From Flavimaribacter sediminis (GTDB lineage: Bacteria > Pseudomonadota > Alphaproteobacteria > Rhizobiales > Rhizobiaceae): a stretch of 64,000 nt of DNA. Numbering within the stretch: the stretch's first letter is position 1; each line of letters starts with the position of its first letter. The stretch covers positions 649,045 to 713,044 of the forward strand of contig NZ_JAICBX010000003.1 of the NCBI RefSeq assembly GCF_019492055.1. Reading direction: 5' to 3'. A program made the translations under genes and the position numbers. The notes beneath the pieces were generated by a model. That model was not told where the DNA came from, ran no database searches, and saw nothing but the letters and a program-made list of their open reading frames with translations. Positions 45,601-52,973 of this stretch are shown piece by piece.

Positions 45601-46460
45601 TCCTGGGATAACGAACTGCCGTAGATGTCGTTGATCTCGATGCCTTCGCCGCCAAGACCGACAGTCAGGCCGCCCGTGTTGTTGATCAGCACCTGGTTGG
45701 AATAGTTGACTTCCATACCGTTATCGGCGCCGACCATCGAGGTCATGGAGCTGTTGGTGATGTCGACTGTTCCGGAAGCCGAGGCGTAAAGACCGTTTCC
45801 GCCGTAATAATCACCGTCTCCGTCGCCCGAAACCGTTCCGGCGTTCACAACAGTGATATCGCCGTTTTCGGCATAAAGGTTGAGACCGGTATTGTCATAG
45901 GCCGTTACGGAAGCGCCGTCTGCAATGTCCACATTGATGTCGCCGGAGGACGTGTAGAGATTGACGCCCTGTCCGTCATCATTGTTTGTAAACGCGCCGT
46001 AATCGTGATCGAGGGTGATGTTGCCGCCCTCGTTCAATTCAACCGCCAGCGCCGGATCGGAATCATTGGAATAAATGGCGGGATTGATCGGTCCAGGATA
46101 TTGCGTCGTGTAGACGACGACGTCGGGGCCGTAGCCGGTGTCATTGGAAATCCACACCCCGTCGGCGGTCGTGTTCTGCGTCGTGCCGTTGAGGTTCATC
46201 TCCAGGTCGTCCTGCACGGCCGGGTAGCTGATGCCGTCCTGGCCTTCCGTCGGGCCGCACGAGATCAGGTCGGTCGAGCCGTCGTTCGACAGAACGCCGC
46301 ACTCATCGTCCGCCTGGGCTGAAGATGGCGTCAGAACCGCCAGGCCGGAAAACGCGACGCCCGAGAACAACGCGATCGCTGTGCCCGATAGCAGTCGTTT
46401 CCTCAGACGCTTCGATTCAACAGCTTTTCCGGATTTTGCAGATGTCTGGCGTGGCGTCAT
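42654..46460 (-). CDS. Autotransporter with beta-solenoid passenger, type Va secretion
   Basis: Outer-membrane protein of 1268 residues. An extended signal region (about 1-50, basic then hydrophobic, ending near SSAQA) precedes a glycine-, asparagine- and aspartate-rich passenger (about 51-980) and a C-terminal autotransporter barrel (about 985-1268, ending FRVNW). The passenger carries many imperfect repeats of the form N-x-x-G-hydrophobic-x-x-G-x-x-G-x-G-hydrophobic-x-I (for example NTGGLTVGLGGEGIEINDI), as in right-handed beta helices. It has almost no lysine or arginine and one C-x3-C pair (about residue 890). A surface adhesin or aggregation role is likely but not shown. No protease motif seen. 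Confidence 0.88.
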   Translation of the reverse strand: MTPRQTSAKSGKAVESKRLRKRLLSGTAIALFSGVAFSGLAVLTPSSAQADDECGVLSNDGSTDLISCGPTEGQDGISYPAVQDDLEMNLNGTTQNTTADGVWISNDTGYGPDVVVYTTQYPGPINPAIYSNDSDPALAVELNEGGNITLDHDYGAFTNNDDGQGVNLYTSSGDINVDIADGASVTAYDNTGLNLYAENGDITVVNAGTVSGDGDGDYYGGNGLYASASGTVDITNSSMTSMVGADNGMEVNYSNQVLINNTGGLTVGLGGEGIEINDIYGSSLSQDEASVGIINTAGIIAGYWDGIDVSDVWNSDEMPENELYIDNKGEMENDAVVTRGGLILGTFGQGVDLDEIDGDVVIDNKETWNKGLSIAGVETAIGSYSGDVEALATGLYDAGLSGIFGESHGIRLYDIGEPSYDNDGYVIIDNRLGLIGGYNGTGVEIGNVGMNAPGYTSVDFDNRGGLVAGLDGYGINIYSTNGSVEIDNGSYGYDDDNNYIGGGTILALGDDYQDGVYLSDIGADVVINNMDGLIYSATGDAVDVEGVGATAYVGYYGAGGYYSGDNAFYIAPMGSAVEMSSFYSGYIHTGGLAVGYGSEDMPVYYVGGFDEVEIMNTGIAGSVNLPGFTVDGDTINTSILNGVPVDFFADVDDYDGTADIWYEVASISDYALSAGAAGSLSNLENYADAADDVLIVAEEYYNFNFDNSGIAVGRVLLEDTDYANTVSNSGAWYTLGENYLGQTGRLYNESDGVIQTAFGDGDSDSATFALNWFDNDGALSMVDGDAYDRTYVNFLNTSSYTSGWGGYGHVAVDVDLYNGMSDRLVFSNYSSDYAYNIEGSNGVIVNVLSSSPGGINEYGIDVVEYDENAYIDNNCYGPCVEGDAFYISSASDGYFNWGNTGMIADGMFAWYMAQDEDYDEFELRSTWAPTVDQLPSLVTQVQNTWYQTNDVVADHIRGNRWPEAFGTTYNADFITAAPTPVAPIETAAYNKGVWLKVQGSWTDRDTELARSVGGVTSVVDTSYDQDIYSIIGGIDMRFGDDGPFRAGLFGGYVSSQSDFTSWAASADFDGATIGAYLDYTKGNFYVDATIKADFLSGDYTANVNGVNAVSGSPDATSVGILANTGYRFQGNRGYIEPIASIAYVSTSLDDFQSGGAAVSFSDGNSFRAGAGARIGTDFDMSSGAQAEVSLLGKVWNEFDDANSVTVTDIGSGSSATFQDGIDGVFGEVSAVLNVTNANRSMSGFISGGTEFNSTYTTLNAKGGFRVNW

Positions 46461-46892
46461 CGGTATACCCCCGTTTCGACGGATCGAACAGTCAATCGAC
46501 AGTGTTTGATGATGGCGTCGCGGCGGAAGAAGAAAGCCGACTCAGGATTGACCTGCTACCCGTTACTCAAACTAAACTCGATTGCCTTCGGGATCCGTCA
46601 CTCCATTGACTCAGATCGTCCCGCACATGATATCGAGACGACACATACTATGATCGCTCCGATCAGTATCAGAACACATCCGACATCGTAAAGTAATATT
46701 GCGAGAGTGAATTCTTTTTTTGATGTCAATGTTGCAAAATCACAACGAAATGCGTGTTTATGAAGGGAAATTCGGCCGTTTCTTACCAAATGAATAATAA
46801 CAAACGGGATTTGAAGCAAAACGTAACCGTTATCAATGATTATAGTTAATTTTTTATAGAATTACTTGAAAATCAAAGCCTGACTAACGCAA
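46461..46892. other. AT-rich non-coding region upstream of the autotransporter gene
   Basis: About 430 bases between the autotransporter start and the gabD terminator, clearly richer in A and T than the rest of the window. A minus-strand TATAAT (46839-46844) is a possible -10 about 380 bases upstream of the gene, which would give a long leader. I see no convincing gene; a hydrophobic minus-strand reading frame at 46598-46819 lacks a ribosome binding site. Confidence 0.5.
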
Positions 46893-46914
46893 GACGGCGA
46901 CAACTGTCGCCGTC
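46893..46914 (-). terminator. Hairpin terminator of gabD
   Basis: GACGGCGAC-AACT-GTCGCCGTC (plus-strand reading), a 9-base-pair stem 52 bases after the gabD stop, followed on the minus strand by CTTGCGTT, a weak T-rich tail. Confidence 0.65.
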
Positions 46915-46965
46915 CCCAGGCATCCGAAAGCAGCAGATCTGAAATAGCTTGCCTGCCCGACAGGC

Positions 46966-48450
46966 CTATTCCACGCCGCCGAAACAGAGATACTTGATTT
47001 CCAGAAAGTCCTCGATCCCGTACTTCGAGCCTTCGCGGCCGAGGCCGGACTGCTTGACGCCGCCGAACGGGGCGACTTCGGTGGAGATCAGGCCTGTGTT
47101 GATGCCGACCATGCCGTATTCTAGCGCTTCTGCCACCTTCCAGACCCGGTTCATGTTGGTCGCATAGAAATAGGACGCGAGACCAAACTCCGTGTCGTTC
47201 GCCATGGCGATCACATCGTCCACCGTATCGAAGCGGAAGAGCGGCGCCACGGGACCGAACGTCTCCTCGCGCGCGACCTTCATGTCTGTGGTCACGCCGG
47301 TCAGAACCGTCGGCTGGTAGAAGGTGCCGCCGTGGCTGTCTTCCACGCCGCCGATCAGCACCTTGGCGCCCTTGGACGTTGCGTCGGCGACGTGTTCCTT
47401 GACCTTGTCAAGGCCGCCCTCGTCGATCAGCGGGCCGGTCGTCACGCCTTCCTCGAAGCCGTCGCCCACCTTCAGCTCGCCGACTTTCTTCGCCAGCTTC
47501 TCGGCAAATTCGTCATAGACGCCCGCCTGGACATAGAGTCGGTTGGCGCAGACGCAGGTCTGGCCGGCGTTGCGGTATTTGGAAATCATCGCGCCATCGA
47601 CGGCGGCGTCGACATCGGCGTCATCGAAGACAATGAACGGCGCGTTGCCGCCGAGCTCCAGCCCGACCTTCTGGATCTGCTCCGCGCTCTGCCGCATGAG
47701 AATGCGCCCGACCTCGGTCGAACCGGTGAAGGTGATCTTGCGCACCTTGTCGTTCGTGCACAGCTCCTTGCCGATCGCCGAGCTGGACTTGCCGACGACG
47801 AGATTGAATGCGCCGGCCGGAAATCCGGCGCGCTCCGCAAGCACAGCCAGCGCGATCGCGGAAAGCGGCGTCTGTTTCGCCGGCTTCGAGACAACGGTGC
47901 AGCCGGTCGCCAGCGCCGGACCGATCTTGCGGGTGATCATCGCATTGGGAAAGTTCCAGGGCGTGATCGTGCCCACGACGCCGATCGGCTGCTTGATGAC
48001 GACGATGCGTTTGTCGGCCTGATGTCCCGGAATGGTGTCGCCGTAGACGCGCTTGGCCTCTTCGGAGAACCATTCGATGAAGGACGCGCCATACAGGATC
48101 TCGCCGCGCGCCTCTGGCCAGGGCTTGCCCATTTCCATGGTCAGGATCGTCGCGAGATCGTCTGCGTTCTCCACCATCAATTCGAAATAGCGTCGCAGAA
48201 GCGCGCCGCGGTCCTTGCCGGTTTTTGCGGCCCACGCCTTCTGTGCGTCATAGGCGCAATCGATGGCGCGCTTCGTCTCGGCCGCGCTCATGTCGGGCAA
48301 CGTCGCAATCACGTCGCCGTTCGACGGATTGGTCACATCGAACGAGCCGCCCTCATCCGACTGTTCGATCCATTCCCCGTTAATATAGCCCGCCGCTTTC
48401 ACCAGATCGGGATCTGACAGTTTGGAACTCAATGTGGAAGCAATGCTCAT
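46966..48450 (-). CDS. gabD: Succinate-semialdehyde dehydrogenase (NAD(P)+)
   Basis: Aldehyde dehydrogenase of 494 residues oxidising succinate semialdehyde to succinate in GABA catabolism. Family motifs: TPWNFPNAMITRKIGPALA, FTGSTEVGR, general base glutamate in LELGGNAPF, catalytic C299 in AGQTCVCANR (the C-x-C pattern of GabD), and PFGGVKQSGLGREG. No gabT lies next to it. The ATG has CGGAGA 8 bases upstream. The 120 bases upstream look like a structured mRNA leader that could mask this ribosome binding site. Divergent from the urea operon. Confidence 0.9.
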   Translation of the reverse strand: MSIASTLSSKLSDPDLVKAAGYINGEWIEQSDEGGSFDVTNPSNGDVIATLPDMSAAETKRAIDCAYDAQKAWAAKTGKDRGALLRRYFELMVENADDLATILTMEMGKPWPEARGEILYGASFIEWFSEEAKRVYGDTIPGHQADKRIVVIKQPIGVVGTITPWNFPNAMITRKIGPALATGCTVVSKPAKQTPLSAIALAVLAERAGFPAGAFNLVVGKSSSAIGKELCTNDKVRKITFTGSTEVGRILMRQSAEQIQKVGLELGGNAPFIVFDDADVDAAVDGAMISKYRNAGQTCVCANRLYVQAGVYDEFAEKLAKKVGELKVGDGFEEGVTTGPLIDEGGLDKVKEHVADATSKGAKVLIGGVEDSHGGTFYQPTVLTGVTTDMKVAREETFGPVAPLFRFDTVDDVIAMANDTEFGLASYFYATNMNRVWKVAEALEYGMVGINTGLISTEVAPFGGVKQSGLGREGSKYGIEDFLEIKYLCFGGVE

Positions 48451-48457
48451 GATATAT

Positions 48458-48577
48458 CTCCGGATCGGGTGATGTTTCGACAGTGTTTAAGGATTGTCTC
48501 GCAACCCCGCGCCGGGGTACGGCGCAGGGCGGAGGTTTGGTGCAAATACCTCTACCGGCCAAGTGGCCGGTGACACC
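48458..48577 (-). ncRNA. Candidate structured RNA leader of gabD
   Basis: Reading the minus strand from 48577 to the gabD ribosome binding site: outer stem GGTGT/GCACC (48573-48577 with 48539-48543) around inner stem ACCGGCC/GGCCGGT (48565-48571 with 48554-48560); stem TGCGCC/GGCGCG (48521-48526 with 48508-48513); stem GGGTTG/CAATCC (48502-48507 with 48491-48496). Three of these stems contain a G-U pair on the minus strand that would be a C-A mismatch on the plus strand, which favours a minus-strand RNA. GAGGT (48548-48552) can pair with ACCTC (48532-48536), and CTCCG (48530-48534) with CGGAG of the ribosome binding site (48458-48462): a possible switch. I cannot name a known family. Confidence 0.55.
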
Positions 48578-48625
48578 TAACTAGCCCATACCGCAGCGCC
48601 CGTCATCCGGAATTCGCTACCTTTT

Positions 48626-48661
48626 GACGCGCATTGCGTCGATTTGCCTAAAAATTAGGCA
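48626..48661. promoter_or_regulatory. Tandem palindromes in the gabD-urtA gap
   Basis: GACGC-GCATT-GCGTC (48626-48640) and TGCCTAA-AAA-TTAGGCA (48645-48661) lie 4 bases apart, upstream of the presumed gabD leader. They look like operators for one or two dimeric regulators. The 394-base gap also holds CATATA-AA-TATATG (48730-48743) and the 11-base direct repeat GGTGCAAATAC (48539-48549 and 48818-48828). Confidence 0.5.
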
Positions 48662-48789
48662 TCCCTTTACACGGGACAGGCCCGAACCGAAAACATCGAA
48701 ACGCGATGAGCACCGGCTCGCCCTTTTCTCATATAAATATATGTTTTGATTCAAAAAGTTACATGGATGAGCATCGCCAAATCGGAATC

Positions 48790-48804
48790 TGGCACGATTC
48801 GTGC
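48790..48804 (+). promoter_or_regulatory. Sigma-54 promoter of the urea transport and urease operon
   Basis: TGGCACG-ATTC-GTGC matches the -24/-12 consensus with one mismatch (first base of the -12 element), with the invariant GG and GC correctly spaced. The predicted start near 48816 lies about 29 bases before urtA. NtrC-dependent control under nitrogen limitation is expected for urea genes, though I found no clear paired NtrC site. Confidence 0.75.
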
Positions 48805-48844
48805 GAAGCGGTATTCGGTGCAAATACTTCTCAGGGAGAAATGA

Positions 48845-50137
48845 ATGAGTATTTTGACTGGAAAGGCCAAAACCCTTGGTCTTGCTGCAATCGCCGCCGC
48901 GATGATGACGACTGTCGCCACGGCGCAGGAGGACACGATCAAGGTCGGCATCCTTCACTCGCTGTCCGGCACGATGGCTATTTCCGAAACGACCCTCAAA
49001 GACGTGATGCTCATGCTTATCGAAGAGCAGAACGAAAAGGGTGGTCTCCTCGGCAAGAAGCTTGAAGCTGTCGTCGTCGATCCGGCGTCCGACTGGCCGC
49101 TCTTCGCCGAAAAGGCCCGCGAACTGATCGATGTCGATCAGGTGGCCGCTGTCTTCGGCTGCTGGACGTCGGTGTCCCGCAAATCCGTCTTGCCGGTATT
49201 CGAGGAGCTGAACAGCATTCTCTTCTACCCGGTGCAGTATGAGGGCGAAGAAAGCCAGCGCAACGTCTTCTACACGGGCGCTGCTCCGAATCAGCAGGCG
49301 ATCCCCGCCGTTGACTATCTCTTCGACGTCGAAGGCGTTGAGCGCTGGGTGCTTGCCGGAACGGACTACGTCTATCCGCGCACGACCAACAAGATCCTCG
49401 AAGCCTACCTGAAGGACAAGGGCGTCGCTGAAGAAGACATCATGATCAACTACACGCCGTTCGGTCACTCCGACTGGCAGACGATCGTGTCCGACATCAA
49501 GGCGTTCGGTTCCGAAGGCAAGAAAACCGCCGTGGTCTCCACCATCAACGGCGACGCCAACGTTCCCTTCTACAAGGAACTCGGCAACCAGGGCATCGAA
49601 GCAACCGACATTCCCGTCGTCGCCTTCTCCGTGGGCGAGGAAGAACTGGCCGGTCTCGACACGGCTCCGCTCGTAGGCCACCTGGCCGCCTGGAACTACT
49701 TCCAGTCCGTCGACACGCCCGAAAATGCCGAATTCATCGAAACCTGGAAGGCCTTCACCGGTCCCGACCGCGTGACCAACGACCCGATGGAAGCACACTA
49801 TATCGGCTTCAACATGTGGGTTAAGGCCGTCGAAATGGCTGGCACGACCGACACCGACGCCGTCATCGACGCCCTGGTCGGCGTATCCGTCCCGAACCTC
49901 ACGGGCGGCTATTCCGCAATGATGCCGAACCACCACATCACCAAGCCGGTGCTGATCGGTGAAATCCAGGAAGACGGTCAGTTCGACGTCGTCGATTCCA
50001 CAGACGGTCTGGTGCCGGGCGACGCCTGGTCCGACTTCCTGCCGGATTCGGCCAAGCTGATCTCCGACTGGCGCAAGCCTCTCGAGTGCGGCAACTTCAA
50101 CGTTGAAACCGCCACCTGCGGCGGCAAGGGCAGCTAA
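48845..50137 (+). CDS. urtA: Urea ABC transporter substrate-binding protein UrtA
   Basis: Periplasmic urea receptor of 430 residues, of the branched-chain amino acid receptor fold. Signal peptide of about 27 residues (ending TTVATAQE). The mature region EDTIKVGILHSLSGTMAISE, then AAVFGCWTSVSRKSVLPVFE and SILFYPVQYEGEESQRNVFY, are characteristic of UrtA. The start has CAGGGAG 8 bases upstream. First gene of the operon; a strong hairpin follows, so its transcript is probably more abundant than the rest. Confidence 0.95.
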   Translation: MSILTGKAKTLGLAAIAAAMMTTVATAQEDTIKVGILHSLSGTMAISETTLKDVMLMLIEEQNEKGGLLGKKLEAVVVDPASDWPLFAEKARELIDVDQVAAVFGCWTSVSRKSVLPVFEELNSILFYPVQYEGEESQRNVFYTGAAPNQQAIPAVDYLFDVEGVERWVLAGTDYVYPRTTNKILEAYLKDKGVAEEDIMINYTPFGHSDWQTIVSDIKAFGSEGKKTAVVSTINGDANVPFYKELGNQGIEATDIPVVAFSVGEEELAGLDTAPLVGHLAAWNYFQSVDTPENAEFIETWKAFTGPDRVTNDPMEAHYIGFNMWVKAVEMAGTTDTDAVIDALVGVSVPNLTGGYSAMMPNHHITKPVLIGEIQEDGQFDVVDSTDGLVPGDAWSDFLPDSAKLISDWRKPLECGNFNVETATCGGKGS

Positions 50138-50150
50138 GCCCCGAAACTAT

Positions 50151-50194
50151 CGGCGGGCGCCACGGCGCCCGCCGCTCCGCATTCCCTTCTTTTT
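50151..50194 (+). terminator. Attenuating hairpin between urtA and urtB
   Basis: CGGCGGGCGC-CACG-GCGCCCGCCG, a perfect 10-base-pair stem, followed 12 bases later by CTTCTTTTT. Position after a binding-protein gene fits partial termination or 3' protection. Confidence 0.7.
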
Positions 50195-50214
50195 GGTAGC
50201 CCGGCCTGAAGCCC

Positions 50215-51825
50215 ATGCTCAAACCGTTCCGATTTCTCGTCTTTCTGCTCCTTCTGCCGCTCCTGGCTTTGCCCGCCGCAGCGCAGAGCGATCCGAGAGA
50301 TCTGATCAACGAGCTGTCGCAAGGCAAGTTGAGACAGCGCATCGCACAGGTCGAGGCGATCGCCGCCACCGGCAATTCCGACGTCGTGCCCGCCTTGCAG
50401 GCGCTGAAAGACGGCGACCTCTATTTCAAGAAATCCGACAAGACCGTCTACATCACCAGGAAATCCGGTCGCGACCTGGCGTTGCTTGATCCGATTACCG
50501 GTGAAGAGATCGAGGTCGTTGCCTCCGGCGCCGTCGAAAAGATCAAGGTCAACAACAGCCTCAGACGGCTGATTGACAAGGCCGTAGGCGGCCTGACGTT
50601 GATGAGCAAGGACCCGTCGGTCAGGATATCGGCAGCCGAAACCATCTTCGAATCCGGCGATCCGGAAAGTCTGGAACTTCTCGACGAGGCGATCGCCGCA
50701 GAGCAGGACCCGACGGTCCGTAAAAAGATGGACCTGGCGCGCGCCGCCGTCATCCTCAACACCGATGCGTCCGACGAGACCAAGATCGAGGCCGTCGATC
50801 TGGTCGCTGAAAACGGCGGACGCAATGTGCTTAATCTGCTGAAGGGCGTCACCTTCAACGCCAGCCCCGCCGTCGCCGAGGCCGCCAACAAAGCCGTCGA
50901 ACAGATAGAGCGGACGCTGGTTCTCTGGGACTACGGCCAGACGATCTGGTACGGCGTTTCGCTCGGCTCCGTGCTGCTTCTGGCGGCCATCGGCCTCGCC
51001 GTCACCTTCGGCGTGATGGGCGTCATCAACATGGCGCATGGCGAAATGGTGATGCTCGGCGCGTACACGACCTTCGTCGTGCAGGAAATCATCCGCAACA
51101 GCTTCCCCGAACTGTTCAACTATTCCCTGCTGATCGCCCTGCCGCTGGCCTTCGCCGTCTCCGGCGGCTGCGGACTGATCCTCGAGCGCGGCGTCATCCG
51201 CTTCCTCTACGGACGCCCGCTGGAAACCCTGCTCGCCACCTGGGGCGTGTCGCTGATCCTGCAGCAGGGCGTGAGAACCATCTTCGGCCCGACCAACAAG
51301 GAAGTCGGCAATCCGGACTGGATGTCCGGTGCCTATGAAATCGGCGGTCTGGTTATTACCGCAAACCGGCTATGGATCGTGGTGTTTTCGCTGTTCGTCT
51401 TCGCCGCACTCTTCGTGGTGCTGAAGAAGACGCCTTTCGGCCTGCAGATGCGGGCGGTGACGCAGAACCGCAAGATGGCCTCGTCCATGGGCATACGAAC
51501 GCCCTGGGTCGACGCCTTCACCTTTGCGCTCGGCTCGGGCATCGCCGGCATCGCCGGCGTGGCGCTCTCGCAGATTTCGAACGTCTCGCCCAATCTCGGC
51601 CAGAGCTACATCATCGACAGCTTCATGGTCGTGGTGTTCGGCGGCGTCGGAAATCTCTGGGGCACGCTGATCGGGGCGATGACGCTCGGCGTCGCCAACA
51701 AGTTCCTTGAGCCTTTCGCAGGCGCGGTTCTCGCCAAGATCCTCATCCTGGTCTTCATCATCCTGTTCATACAGAAACGTCCCCGCGGCCTGTTTGCGCT
51801 CAAGGGACGCGCAGTGGAAGCATGA
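50215..51825 (+). CDS. urtB: Urea ABC transporter permease UrtB
   Basis: Inner-membrane permease of 536 residues. As in other UrtB proteins, a signal sequence (1-23) and a periplasmic region of about 210 residues, HEAT-like and helical (SDPRDLINELSQGKLRQRIA onward), precede a LivH-type permease of about 300 residues with eight or so helices, including GVMGVINMAHGEMVMLGAYT and FMVVVFGGVGNLWGTLIGA. It overlaps urtC by 4 bases. Confidence 0.95.
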   Translation: MLKPFRFLVFLLLLPLLALPAAAQSDPRDLINELSQGKLRQRIAQVEAIAATGNSDVVPALQALKDGDLYFKKSDKTVYITRKSGRDLALLDPITGEEIEVVASGAVEKIKVNNSLRRLIDKAVGGLTLMSKDPSVRISAAETIFESGDPESLELLDEAIAAEQDPTVRKKMDLARAAVILNTDASDETKIEAVDLVAENGGRNVLNLLKGVTFNASPAVAEAANKAVEQIERTLVLWDYGQTIWYGVSLGSVLLLAAIGLAVTFGVMGVINMAHGEMVMLGAYTTFVVQEIIRNSFPELFNYSLLIALPLAFAVSGGCGLILERGVIRFLYGRPLETLLATWGVSLILQQGVRTIFGPTNKEVGNPDWMSGAYEIGGLVITANRLWIVVFSLFVFAALFVVLKKTPFGLQMRAVTQNRKMASSMGIRTPWVDAFTFALGSGIAGIAGVALSQISNVSPNLGQSYIIDSFMVVVFGGVGNLWGTLIGAMTLGVANKFLEPFAGAVLAKILILVFIILFIQKRPRGLFALKGRAVEA

Positions 51826-52973
51826 TTACCCCGTTCATCATCAAGGCGCTCGACAAGAAGGCAAGCTGGGTCGTCGCGATCCTCGTCGCGATCGCGATCT
51901 TCGTGCCCATCGCAAACCTTGCGCTGCCCCGCGACAGCTTCTTCCACATCCCCAACTACGCAATCAGCCTGATGGGCAAGTATACGTGCTATGCGCTGCT
52001 CGCGCTCGCGCTCGATCTCGTCTGGGGCTATTGCGGCATCCTGTCCCTCGGCCACGGCGCCTTCTTCGCGCTGGGCGGCTACGCCATGGGCATGTATCTG
52101 ATGCGCCAGATCGGAACCCGCGGCGTCTATGGCGACCCGGTGCTTCCCGACTTCATGGTGTTCCTGAACTGGAAGGAACTGCCGTGGTTCTGGCACGGCT
52201 TCGACATGTTCTGGTTCGCGGCGATCATGATCCTGTTCGTGCCCGGCCTGCTCGCCTTCGTCTTCGGATGGTTTGCCTTCCGCAGCCGCGTCACGGGCGT
52301 CTATCTGTCGATCATCACCCAGGCCATGACCTACGCCCTGCTGCTCGCCTTCTTCCGCAACGAAATGGGCTTCGGCGGCAATAACGGACTGACGGATTTC
52401 AAGGACATTCTCGGCTTCGACATCCAGGCGGACACCACGCGCGCGGCGCTCTTCGCCGCGTCCTGCATCGCGCTCGCGATTTCCTTCCTGATCTGTTCGG
52501 GCATCGTGCGCTCGAAATTCGGCAAGGTGCTGGTGGCGGTCCGCGACGCCGAAAGCCGCTCCCGCTTCTTCGGATACCGCGTCGAAAACGTGAAACTCTT
52601 CGTCTTCGTCGTCTCGGCGATGATGGCCGGCGTCGCCGGCGCGCTCTATGTGCCGCAGGTCGGCATCATCAATCCGGGCGAGTTCGCGCCCGCCAACTCC
52701 ATCGAGGTTGTGGTGTGGACCGCCGTCGGCGGACGCGGCACGCTGGTCGGACCGATCATCGGCGCCGTCCTCGTCAATGTCGGCAAAACATTCTTCACCG
52801 CCGCCTTCCCGGAATTCTGGCTGTTCGCGCTCGGCGCTCTGTTTGTCGGCGTGACCCTGTTCCTGCCGAAAGGCATCGTCGGCAGCGTCAGCGGACTGTA
52901 CGGCCGCGCAACGAAACCCAGGGATGAACACCCGAACTTGCATTCGGCGGCAAAAGAGGCGGCGGCGGAATGA
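51822..52973 (+). CDS. urtC: Urea ABC transporter permease UrtC
   Basis: LivM-type inner-membrane permease of 383 residues, partner of UrtB. Characteristic stretches: LDLVWGYCGILSLGHGAFFA, VTGVYLSIITQAMTYALLLA and VGIINPGEFAPANSIEVVVW. About ten hydrophobic segments. Overlaps urtB and urtD by 4 bases each (ATGA arrangements), indicating translational coupling. Confidence 0.95.
   Translation: MITPFIIKALDKKASWVVAILVAIAIFVPIANLALPRDSFFHIPNYAISLMGKYTCYALLALALDLVWGYCGILSLGHGAFFALGGYAMGMYLMRQIGTRGVYGDPVLPDFMVFLNWKELPWFWHGFDMFWFAAIMILFVPGLLAFVFGWFAFRSRVTGVYLSIITQAMTYALLLAFFRNEMGFGGNNGLTDFKDILGFDIQADTTRAALFAASCIALAISFLICSGIVRSKFGKVLVAVRDAESRSRFFGYRVENVKLFVFVVSAMMAGVAGALYVPQVGIINPGEFAPANSIEVVVWTAVGGRGTLVGPIIGAVLVNVGKTFFTAAFPEFWLFALGALFVGVTLFLPKGIVGSVSGLYGRATKPRDEHPNLHSAAKEAAAE

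Noticed and set aside
48500..48530. Similarity of TGCGCCGTACCC in the gabD leader to guanidine-III riboswitches
   Set aside because: Only one segment matches; the second conserved strand and pseudoknot partners are missing and the gene context differs.
48487..48576. Proline-rich 29-codon frame starting with GTG inside the gabD leader, possible leader peptide
   Set aside because: No ribosome binding site precedes the GTG and its codons are fully explained by the stems of the candidate RNA; kept only as an alternative.
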